From a bacterium (GTDB lineage: Bacteria; UBA9089; CG2-30-40-21; SBAY01): a DNA stretch of 6,191 bases. Shown here in pieces: positions 1-5,971 of the stretch. The notes under the pieces were generated by a model that was not told where the DNA came from, did not search any database, and worked only from the letters and a program-made list of their open reading frames with translations. The stretch spans positions 1-6,191 of the forward strand of contig JASEHU010000133.1 in assembly GCA_030018635.1 (NCBI GenBank), read 5' to 3'. A program made the translations under genes and the position numbers. Every line of letters starts with the position of its first letter. Positions within the stretch are counted from its first letter, which is position 1.

Positions 1-120
1 TGAATTTATCCTCTTGTTTTACACAAGTTAGCTATTCACGGACACCACCGAATTCCGCTACTAATTTCTACATCCTGCTTTGATTTTACTCCCCATTCAG
101 CAATTCTCATTAGAAATATA

Positions 121-149
121 TTGACAAATGCCTCATAATGTGTTATAAA
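121..149 (+). promoter_or_regulatory. Sigma-70-type promoter of the C25 peptidase gene
   Basis: An exact TTGACA -35 box (121-126) is followed by a 17-base spacer and TATAAA (144-149), a near-consensus housekeeping promoter. Transcription would begin near 156, giving a short leader of about 27 bases before the GTG start at 183. No other gene lies between the promoter and the peptidase, so the match is well placed. The start point itself is inferred. Confidence 0.8.
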
Positions 150-182
150 TAATACAGGTTGTGTAGAGAAAAGGTTGTATAA

Positions 183-2600
183 GTGAAAAAGATAATTGCT
201 GTTTTTATAAGTTTACTCGCCTTACCCGCCTTAGGGGAAGAGGGATTAAAACCAATAACTAAATTTAACCCTACTGATTCTGCTATTTTCTGCCAGGTGG
301 ATATTTCACCCTTGAAGATAAAATCTATCAGTGGATATGATGTCATTACCTCTGTTGATGGTTATCTATCTACTGATGTTGGCAAACCCAGTCTGCCTGT
401 TCACAGTTTTTTTGTCCTTTTACCTCCGGAGACAGAGGTCAGGGATGTGACGATTACCTCTGTTGAACAGGTAGAATTAGCCGGTAGGTATAATCTTAAA
501 CCGCTCTCCCCTCCTACCCCTATTTCTAAAGGTTTTACCACCTCTGAATCTATCTTTCAAGACGAAAATTTTTACCCGCAGAATATTCTCAGACTTGATT
601 CTACCCAGAAATTACGAGGTTACTCTATTGCCTGCATCTCTATCTTTGGCGCCGGCTACAACCCTAAAACCCAAGAACTCTTCTGGAATAAACAGATAAC
701 CTTTAAACTAAATCTGGCTACATCGAAAATAAAGGCTATTAGTTCTACCATTAGAGGAATTAGCGAAGATGAGGAGTTAGTTAAAGAGTTGGTAGTCAAT
801 CCGGAGTTAATTACTACTTATCCTCGAAGATTAATATGGAGCGTTAGAGATACTTATAAATATGTAGTTATCACTACTGAGGCTTTAGTATCCGCCTTTA
901 CTCAATTATGTGCTTCAAAACCTATGACGGCCACCATCGCTACTACATCATGGATATACAATAAGTATTCAGGTAACGACAATCAAGAAAAAATCAGGGC
1001 ATTCATTAAATATTGCTATAAAAACTATGGTACCGAATATATTCTGTTAGGTGGGGATGTCGATATTATTCCCTATCGTGGGGTATATGCAAAGGTGCCA
1101 GAAGGCTCAAATCTTGGGGATTACATAGACAACAATATCCCTTGTGACCTTTATTATGCCTGTCTTGATGGCAATTGGAATGCAGATAACGATGCTACTT
1201 ATGGTGAGTTAGAGGATGGAGTTGATTTGTCCCCAGAGGTTTGGATTGGACGGGCACCTGTAAGTACCCCTGCAGAGGCAATCAATTTTGTCAATAAAAT
1301 TATTACCTGCGAAAAGTCTCAGGATGACTATATCTATAACGAAATTTTAATCGGTTATGTCCTCCCTCCTACTACTTGTGATGGGAAGGAAATTATGGAA
1401 GATATTGCCATGCAGACTCCGAGAACTTATACTGTCTATAAAGAATATGAAACTGGAGGAGGAGTGGATAACAATAGGATAATTAACGCCATTACTTCTG
1501 GTGTAGGATTAATTGCCCATGCTAATCATGCTAACTGGAATACTGCTCTTCCCTTTAATATTGGTTCTCCCATAGATGTCAGAACCTTAAGTAATGGGAG
1601 TAAAACCTTTGTCTTTAATACGATTGGTTGTATTGCTGGAGATTTTAGTAATACATCTCCTTATAATCCACAGAAAAAAGATTGTATAGGCGAGGAGATG
1701 CTTTTAAATCAAAATGGTGGGGCAGTTGCCTTTGTTGGTAATTCAAGATATGGATGGTTTGATGAAACTAATGTAAAATCATATAGTGGTGAATATCAGA
1801 TAGAATTCTTTAAAAAATTCTTTAAAGAGGGATATACCCGTATTGGTGAAACGCTGGGAAAAAGTAAAATGACTTTTATTTCAAAATGCAACAAACATAC
1901 GCCTTACCGCTGGATAATGTTTTGTCTTGATTTATTAGGAGACCCAGCAATGGAATTTCAAACACAAAAAGGGATTTTTTGTATTGACCAGACTATTGAT
2001 GAGATAATTGATAAGCCGGGAGATATCGTTGACTTAGTTGTAACCCTCAAAAATCTAAAAGAAGGCACAGTTACCAATGTTTATGGCACAATATCCACCA
2101 CAGACCTGTTCACCACCATCATTAAAGATAATGCTTCCTTTGGCAATATACCTTCTGGAGGAACAAGCAGTGGTTCATATACAATACAAGTTAATTCAAA
2201 CTGCCCTCCTATCCATAAAGTTTTTTTTCAATTAGAAATAGGTGGTGATGGAGGATATGAAAACACGGATAAATTTAGTCTCGTGATAAATTTAAAGGTA
2301 GATAACCTGAGTCAGGTTATCGCTTATCCCAACCCTTGCTATCCTAATAAAGGACAAATACTTAAAATTGCTAATATACCCTTGAATTCTAATCCAAAGG
2401 TCTATATCTATAATTTAGTCGGCGAATTAATTCGGACATTAGACGAGGAAGGGAGTGAAATCAAAATACATCCGGGCTGTGCCGAAGCCATCTGGGATGC
2501 AAAGAATAACTCAGGGAAGAATGTCGCCTCAGGGATTTATATCTATTTACTTAAATGTGATGTGGGAACAAAAAAGGGTAAAATTGCTATTGTTAGATAG
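183..2600 (+). CDS. Secreted gingipain-like C25 cysteine peptidase with C-terminal sorting/FlgD-Ig-like domain
   Basis: This is an 805-residue exported cysteine peptidase of family C25 (gingipain relatives). It starts at a GTG preceded by AAAGG (170-174) at 8-base spacing. Residues 1-19 form a signal peptide: KK, a hydrophobic core, then ALG before EE. Residues about 20-220 look like the C25 propeptide (GKPSLPVHSFFVLLPP at 67-82). The catalytic domain covers about 225-592: LLGGDVDIIPYR at 288-299, DLYYACLDG at 322-330, and EVWIGRAPVSTPAEA at 352-366. By alignment to RgpB, the catalytic dyad is His449 (in HANHANW) and Cys483 (in IGCIAGDF, like the gingipain ACVNGDF); their spacing of 34 matches RgpB. 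Residues about 600-705 look like an Ig/CARDB-type beta domain. Residues about 711-805 (YPNP, VYIYNLVGELIRTL, WDAKNNSGKNVASGIY, final GKIAIVR) resemble type IX secretion sorting or FlgD-Ig domains. The usual GHG around the histidine is NHA here. Substrate unknown. The porV-like remnant downstream supports type IX export. Confidence 0.9.
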   Translation: MKKIIAVFISLLALPALGEEGLKPITKFNPTDSAIFCQVDISPLKIKSISGYDVITSVDGYLSTDVGKPSLPVHSFFVLLPPETEVRDVTITSVEQVELAGRYNLKPLSPPTPISKGFTTSESIFQDENFYPQNILRLDSTQKLRGYSIACISIFGAGYNPKTQELFWNKQITFKLNLATSKIKAISSTIRGISEDEELVKELVVNPELITTYPRRLIWSVRDTYKYVVITTEALVSAFTQLCASKPMTATIATTSWIYNKYSGNDNQEKIRAFIKYCYKNYGTEYILLGGDVDIIPYRGVYAKVPEGSNLGDYIDNNIPCDLYYACLDGNWNADNDATYGELEDGVDLSPEVWIGRAPVSTPAEAINFVNKIITCEKSQDDYIYNEILIGYVLPPTTCDGKEIMEDIAMQTPRTYTVYKEYETGGGVDNNRIINAITSGVGLIAHANHANWNTALPFNIGSPIDVRTLSNGSKTFVFNTIGCIAGDFSNTSPYNPQKKDCIGEEMLLNQNGGAVAFVGNSRYGWFDETNVKSYSGEYQIEFFKKFFKEGYTRIGETLGKSKMTFISKCNKHTPYRWIMFCLDLLGDPAMEFQTQKGIFCIDQTIDEIIDKPGDIVDLVVTLKNLKEGTVTNVYGTISTTDLFTTIIKDNASFGNIPSGGTSSGSYTIQVNSNCPPIHKVFFQLEIGGDGGYENTDKFSLVINLKVDNLSQVIAYPNPCYPNKGQILKIANIPLNSNPKVYIYNLVGELIRTLDEEGSEIKIHPGCAEAIWDAKNNSGKNVASGIYIYLLKCDVGTKKGKIAIVR
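2301..2321. repeat. Perfect 21-base palindrome inside the peptidase gene
   Basis: GATAACCTGA (2301-2310) and TCAGGTTATC (2312-2321) are exact inverted copies around one central G. The palindrome encodes DNLSQVI, residues 707-713, exactly where the beta domain gives way to the YPNP-starting C-terminal sorting-like domain. No T-run follows, so it is not a standard terminator. Its role is unknown and chance is possible. Confidence 0.6.
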
Positions 2601-2611
2601 GAGAATAAAGT

Positions 2612-2725
2612 ATAACATTAGGTTTGGGAATTAAATTCAAAGATGTGTATCAATTGGACTATGCCTATGTTTCTTATCAAGATTTAGGCGATACCCACCG
2701 AGTTTCTATCATGATAAATTATTGA
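2612..2725 (+). pseudogene. Remnant of a PorV/PorQ-family outer-membrane protein (last 37 codons only)
   Basis: This frame reads ITLGLGIKFKDVYQLDYAYV and on through DLGDTHRVSIMINY to a TGA at 2723-2725. It looks like the last beta-strands of PorV/PorQ-type (UPF0164-like) outer-membrane proteins, which end in a pattern of GLGFKF, YQLDYAY, LGxTHR and an aromatic residue. An in-frame TAA at 2606-2608 blocks any longer reading. AGGAG (2599-2603), overlapping the peptidase stop, sits 8 bases before position 2612, exactly where a start codon is expected, but the triplet there is ATA, not ATG. The simplest reading is that an intact gene once followed the peptidase and an internal deletion joined its start to its end. 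A 37-residue product from an AUA start is unlikely. The family call rests on the C-terminal pattern alone. PorV-type proteins help shuttle type IX cargo at the outer membrane, which fits the neighbouring C25 peptidase. Confidence 0.65.
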
Positions 2726-2756
2726 CAAAAAAGATGATGTGTGTTAAAATTATTGA
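2716..2756. promoter_or_regulatory. Direct repeat AAATTATTGA across the promoter; possible operator
   Basis: AAATTATTGA occurs at 2716-2725 and again at 2747-2756. The start-to-start distance is 31 bases, about three helical turns. One copy overlaps the -35 box and the other runs from the end of the -10 box to the predicted transcription start. Toxin-antitoxin operons are commonly repressed by their own antitoxin at repeats in such positions. The repeat is made almost wholly of A and T, so chance cannot be excluded. Confidence 0.3.
2722..2750 (+). promoter_or_regulatory. Sigma-70-type promoter of the small toxin-antitoxin-like operon
   Basis: TTGACA (2722-2727), a 17-base spacer and TAAAAT (2745-2750) make a strong housekeeping promoter, with a start expected near 2757. 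The porV remnant's last codon and TGA stop overlap the -35 box. A separate promoter implies that the two small genes are not simply read through from the peptidase. An exact 10-base direct repeat lies across this promoter (see the entry at 2716-2756). Confidence 0.8.
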
Positions 2757-2779
2757 ATAAAAGGTGGTGATGATAAAAA

Positions 2780-3025
2780 ATGAGTGTATCAGTAGCACAA
2801 TCTTTGGCAAGAGAAGAAAGAGTTTGTGGATTAGTAATACATGACATGGAAGAAAAATGTACAGAATATGAAAAGAAGTATAATATGAGTAGTGAAAAAT
2901 TTTACAGTGCCTTTACTAAGGTAGGTTTAGGTGATGAATTAGATTATTTTAAATGGAAAGCACTAATTGAGGGAATAAGAGAGTGGGAAAATACTCAAGT
3001 GGCTCTGAAGGAATTGAAAGTATGA
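2780..3025 (+). CDS. Small protein, probable antitoxin of a TumE/DUF6516-type toxin-antitoxin pair
   Basis: This 81-residue charged protein starts at ATG 2780 behind a good ribosome site (AAGGTGGTGA, 2761-2770). The central part, YNMSSEKFY (34-42) followed by GLGDELDYFKWKAL (49-62), follows a pattern I recall from short proteins encoded just upstream of DUF6516/TumE-type toxins (YGMSSEEF, then GELGD, D-F/Y-F-E-W). Residues about 1-33 are probably helical and might make up a dimerising or DNA-contacting part, but I see no clear helix-turn-helix or ribbon-helix-helix signature. Its TGA overlaps the next gene's ATG (ATGA, 3022-3025), so the pair is translationally coupled, as is usual for toxin-antitoxin modules. 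Cellular target and any autoregulation are inferred from this arrangement. The pairing is more secure than the exact family. Confidence 0.6.
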   Translation: MSVSVAQSLAREERVCGLVIHDMEEKCTEYEKKYNMSSEKFYSAFTKVGLGDELDYFKWKALIEGIREWENTQVALKELKV

Positions 3026-3384
3026 TAGACAGATACTTCAATAGATTAGAAAATATCATACAAGTAAATGAATTGTATATTAGACAAGAGGTAGAAAAAG
3101 CTTATACCAGCCAAACAACCGCTTATTTTTGCAGTGAAATAGTTTTTATTGACGGTTCAAAACTTGTGGTATTTGAACCAGCAGTATTTAATTTTACCGG
3201 ATTTTATAATGAGTGTCGTGCCTATACCAAGTGCAATTGCCGAGAGAAGTTGATTGGCTACTCCAAACATAGGCCAGATGGTCGATACGCTTCCGGAGTA
3301 AATAAGATAACCCCAGGCAATTACTACTGGGTCATTCCATTTGATATTGGGGGTATCTATGATAGAATCCAGGAGTCAGAATAA
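3022..3384 (+). CDS. Small protein, probable toxin partner (TumE/DUF6516-like N-terminal part) with an aberrant C-terminus
   Basis: I place the start at ATG 3022, giving 120 residues. It overlaps the upstream stop as ATGA and has AAGGA (3008-3012) at 9-base spacing. The upstream in-frame GTG at 2983 lies inside the preceding gene and lacks these signals. The first part ([14 protein letters not shown], then [15 protein letters not shown] at 38-52) resembles DUF6516/TumE toxins: an N-terminal helix, then beta-strands with a DGS-L-F-E motif. Those toxins usually continue to a YRYH...LIFRYDNAPHH region and a late FPHHKH. Here only [11 protein letters not shown] (76-86) hints at that region and the late histidine cluster is absent. 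The last 23 residues (98-120, ending RIQESE) are encoded by the left arm of the palindrome at 3316-3479, so the native C-terminus may have been lost or replaced. Toxicity is therefore doubtful. Family assignment is tentative. Confidence 0.5.
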   Translation: MIDRYFNRLENIIQVNELYIRQEVEKAYTSQTTAYFCSEIVFIDGSKLVVFEPAVFNFTGFYNECRAYTKCNCREKLIGYSKHRPDGRYASGVNKITPGNYYWVIPFDIGGIYDRIQESE

Positions 3385-3479
3385 ATCTCACTCCAGAAGC
3401 GCCTTTTTTATTCTGACTCCTGAATTCTGACTACTGGAGCACCCACAATATCAAATGTTATGAACCAATAGAAATAACC
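3316..3479. repeat. Large imperfect palindrome between the toxin-like gene and broken cstA
   Basis: The left arm (3316-3384) and right arm (3408-3479) are inverted copies, roughly three-quarters identical over their inner 63-66 bases, around a 23-base centre. The innermost 15 bases match exactly (3370-3384 with 3408-3422), as does CATTTGATATTG farther out. Each arm read toward the centre is open and stops at the same place: [22 protein letters not shown] is split between 98-110 and 111-120 of the + strand protein, and GYFYWFITFDIVG then APVVRIQESE comes from the - strand. The single alignment gap is three bases, so the frame is kept. The left arm supplies the toxin's tail, and the right arm begins about where cstA homology ends. 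It may be a decayed mobile palindrome or a recombination scar. The inner stem could also act as a weak two-way terminator, though no clean T-run follows. Confidence 0.75.
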
Positions 3480-4245
3480 AATGACTCTTTTGACAGATTA
3501 AACCACGGCTCAAGAAAGGACCCGGGTATATAATGACCGGTAAAAACTGCAGCAAGTAGAAGTATTACACCAATTATGCTAACTTCTCCCACCTTACCAG
3601 GACGAAGGCGGTAGAGGTAAAACCCCATCAGAAAAGCAATAGGAATGGTGGTCGCAATAGTAAAGGTTCCCCACGGACTTTTCGTTAGGGCATTAACAAC
3701 CGCTAATCCCAGTCCGGCCAGGGCAACGATAATGATGAAAAGAATAGCAAAGGATGCGGCAATTCCTCCCACAGGACCGATTTCATCCTTAGCTATCTGA
3801 GCCAGCGAACGACCATTTCTACGCACGGATGCCGCTAATATGACCATGTCGTGAACTGCACCGGCAAGAGCGGCACCAATAAGAATCCAGAGAAACCCTG
3901 GAAGATACCCGAACTGAGCGGCCAGCATTGGACCGATAAGTGGTCCAGCACCGGCAATGGCCGCAAAATGATGACCGAAAAGTACCACGCTGTTTGTCGG
4001 ATGAAAATCAACACCATCATTCAACCGATAAGCAGGTGTTATCCGTTTGGCATCGAGCACAAGTACCCTGGAGGCAATAAACGCTGAATAGAATCGATAA
4101 CTTATGCTGTAAAAACATACAGCGGCAGTTACTATCCACAAGGCATTAATTTTCTCCGCAGGATGGACAATCCCAACCACGATACCTATTGATACGGCAG
4201 CGATTAAAGAAATAATCAACCAGAATATTTTTACTAAATTTTCAT
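3458..4245 (-). pseudogene. cstA: Broken CstA-family transporter gene: start frameshift and 3' truncation
   Basis: CstA-family proteins are inner-membrane transporters linked to carbon starvation (peptide or pyruvate uptake in enterics). The sequence is a clear match to the N-terminal third of the family: HPAEKINALWIV, YRFYSAFIA, ITPAYRLNDGVDF, FGHHFAAIAGAGPLIGPM, GYLPGFLWILIGA, GRSLAQIAKDEIGP, SPWGTFTIATTIPIA and YRLRPGKVGEVSIIG, with about five or six hydrophobic segments. E. coli CstA has about 700 residues; here only about 255 remain, ending after EPWFNLSKESL where the palindrome takes over and supplies a TAA (3460-3458). The start is also damaged. An AAAAAGGGG ribosome site precedes ATG (4245-4243) by 8 bases, but that ATG hits TAG after three codons. 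Restoring one A in the run after the ATG would give MKNLVKIFWLIISLIAAV in frame. Without it, only a TTG at 4219 with no ribosome site is available. It follows the nucleotide-sugar dehydrogenase gene at close spacing, and no separate promoter was seen. Confidence 0.85.
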
Positions 4246-4266
4246 TGACAGCACCCCTTTTTAAAG

Positions 4267-4300
4267 AATAGGTCTTCTAAGACTTATATGACCTATTTTT
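4267..4300. terminator. Hairpin at the end of the nucleotide-sugar dehydrogenase gene, possible weak terminator
   Basis: AATAGGTC (4267-4274) pairs perfectly with GACCTATT (4290-4297) across a 15-base loop, and the stop codon (TAG, 4295-4293) lies within the stem. On the + strand the stem runs into five Ts (4296-4300), better placed than the CTTT that follows on the - strand. It could weakly end - strand transcription before cstA, or + strand transcription entering from the left. The stem is short, so strength is doubtful. Confidence 0.35.
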
Positions 4301-5912
4301 CCTTAAGCCGCTCAATATGTCCCCTACCCAACCCTTTGACTACACAATTCAACTTCAAGTACTCCTTGATTTTTGCATCTTCAAGGATACCAAAGCAATC
4401 GATTATAGCCGCTGGTTTGCTAATCATTTCGACTAAATTTTTAGGGGTGATATGCAAGTAATGTGAATGTTTGACAGCAAATATTACCCCATCCACATCC
4501 TTAAGGGCTAAATTTAAGTCATTCTGAACTTTAAGGTTTTTAAGATTATCCTGATTTTTGAAAAATCGTGCCAGAGAATGTCCAGGGGAAGGATATGTAT
4601 CCTGCTGTTCAAATTCCCACCAATGCTGAATATATGGGTCATGAACCAACATTTCTGCACCCATTTCGGTCAGTTTGCGAACAATAAGTTCTGAGCCGCT
4701 ATATCGCGTATCACCTACATCCTCACGATAGGCCGCACCCAAGAGAAGGATTTTTGCCCCAACTACATTTTTACCCATTTGTTCTAATGCATCCTTGACA
4801 AGTTCAGCCACATGTAATGCCCGGGTGTCATTGATATTAATAGCCAATCCGGTCATTTTAAAGATATTATCTTTAGTCCCAAGTATATTTTTGTGTGCCC
4901 AGATACCTAAAGCCCCATCCTTTGGAAGGCAATAACCGCCTATACCTGGACCCGGGAAAATAATGTTATTGTGTGTTGGCCGCACCTTAATGGCATTGAT
5001 TACCTTAATCAAGTCTATTCCATTCTGTTCGGCAAACAAACTCCATTCATCTAAAAAGGCTAACATAGTTGCTCGATAGCTATTTTCAACAATTTTTGCC
5101 GTCTCGGACTCAATTGGTCTATCCAGAACGGTTAATGGGAACTTATCGGTATTAAGCACCTCATTTAGGAATTTAGCCACCTTTTTTTTGCTTTCTTCAT
5201 TCACACCGCTACATACTCGCCAAAAGTCACGGATTGAGCCGATATAATTACGACCCGGCATCACCCGTTCGTAAGAATGAGCTAATAACGGTTCAGTTTC
5301 AATTCCTCGTTTTTTGAATTCCTCTTTTAAGATTGGCAGGGCAACAAACTCCGTTGTTCCAGGGGCTACGGTTGTTTCAATCAACACCAATGCCTCAGGA
5401 GGCATCTTTTCACCAATAACCCGCAATGACTTTTCCAAAGAGGCCATATCAGTATATCCGGTGGAAATATCACCTATGGATTCCTTGATATAGTCGCATT
5501 GCACATCTACGACAATAACATCCGCTAAGGTAAAGGCATGACCGGTGAAGGTAGCTATTAATGTTTCCTTCTCCTGGACACACCGGCGAATCATAGGCTC
5601 TACCTCCGGGTCTTCCGCCTTGACCGGTGCTATTCCTCGATTAAGATAGGGTATTTTCCAATATGAGCGGGTAGAAGGTCTTTGCATACCAATAACAAAC
5701 TTACCTGGTTTACCTGTCTTTTTATCCACACTATCGGCAATTATTGCCCCCATCACTGCCCCGACAAATCCAACCCCAACAACAACTACAATCTCATATC
5801 CTTCCTTCCTTTTTTGAGCCACAATTTTGTCTAATCGCTCATATTCAGCTTCATAATCATTTGAACCTGGCAGTTGAAATTTTTCACCTTCAGGACTTAT
5901 TGAATACTCCAT
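4293..5912 (-). CDS. Nucleotide-sugar (UDP-glucose/UDP-ManNAc-type) 6-dehydrogenase, long form
   Basis: This is an intact 539-residue cytoplasmic enzyme of the UDP-glucose/GDP-mannose dehydrogenase family. Such enzymes oxidise the C6 alcohol of a nucleotide sugar to a carboxylate with two NAD+, supplying acidic sugars for capsule, O-antigen or exopolysaccharide. ATG 5912 has a perfect ribosome site (AAGGAG, complement of 5921-5926) at 8 bases. The NAD-binding fold begins with VVVVGVGFVG (42-51; GxGxxG at 46-51). ADVIVVDVQ (130-138) and ETTVAPGTTE (179-188) follow. The substrate-side motifs are ERVMPGR (215-221) and ETAKIVENSYR (270-280, Lys273 and Asn277). The nucleophile is Cys328 in GPGIGGYCLPKD, with Lys331 and Asp332. 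The C-terminal domain has GAAYREDVGDTRYSGS (392-407). All key residues are present. It is about 100 residues longer than usual, with about 40 extra at the N-terminus and an insertion around 428-465. Substrate cannot be fixed from sequence; the motifs fit the WecC/WbpA side as well as UDP-glucose dehydrogenase. Confidence 0.9.
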   Translation of the reverse strand: MEYSISPEGEKFQLPGSNDYEAEYERLDKIVAQKRKEGYEIVVVVGVGFVGAVMGAIIADSVDKKTGKPGKFVIGMQRPSTRSYWKIPYLNRGIAPVKAEDPEVEPMIRRCVQEKETLIATFTGHAFTLADVIVVDVQCDYIKESIGDISTGYTDMASLEKSLRVIGEKMPPEALVLIETTVAPGTTEFVALPILKEEFKKRGIETEPLLAHSYERVMPGRNYIGSIRDFWRVCSGVNEESKKKVAKFLNEVLNTDKFPLTVLDRPIESETAKIVENSYRATMLAFLDEWSLFAEQNGIDLIKVINAIKVRPTHNNIIFPGPGIGGYCLPKDGALGIWAHKNILGTKDNIFKMTGLAININDTRALHVAELVKDALEQMGKNVVGAKILLLGAAYREDVGDTRYSGSELIVRKLTEMGAEMLVHDPYIQHWWEFEQQDTYPSPGHSLARFFKNQDNLKNLKVQNDLNLALKDVDGVIFAVKHSHYLHITPKNLVEMISKPAAIIDCFGILEDAKIKEYLKLNCVVKGLGRGHIERLKEK

Positions 5913-5942
5913 TATTTTATCTCCTTATATTTTTTATTTATT

Positions 5943-5971
5943 ATTTTACACATATTAATCGTTTTTGTCAA
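5943..5971 (-). promoter_or_regulatory. Sigma-70-type promoter of the nucleotide-sugar dehydrogenase gene
   Basis: On the - strand, TTGACA (complement of 5966-5971), a 17-base spacer and TAAAAT (complement of 5943-5948) form a near-perfect promoter. Transcription would start near 5936, leaving a leader of about 24 bases that holds the AAGGAG ribosome site. It probably also served the cstA gene downstream before that decayed. Confidence 0.8.

Noticed and set aside
13..27. CTTGT...ACAAG hairpin near the window start
   Set aside because: A five-base stem in AT-rich sequence is expected by chance, and nothing nearby suggests a terminator or riboswitch.
47..110. Short - strand frame (MRIAEWGVKSKQDVE...)
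   Set aside because: Too short, no ribosome site, no similarity that I recognise, and it ends after about 24 codons.
143..346. 67-codon reading frame on the - strand over the start of the peptidase gene
   Set aside because: It overlaps the promoter and the clear signal-peptide coding region of the peptidase, and has no recognisable protein features.
1803..1827. Short direct repeat ATTCTTTAAA in the peptidase gene
   Set aside because: It simply encodes the repeated EFFKKFFKE residues in AT-rich codons; no sign of slippage or mobility.
2983..3021. GTG at 2983 as the start of the toxin-like gene
   Set aside because: It lies inside the upstream gene without a suitable ribosome site, while ATG 3022 has a good site and the typical ATGA overlap.
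3835..4087. Overlapping reading frames on both strands inside the cstA remnant
   Set aside because: They are shadows of a well-recognised CstA coding frame, with no ribosome sites or protein similarity.
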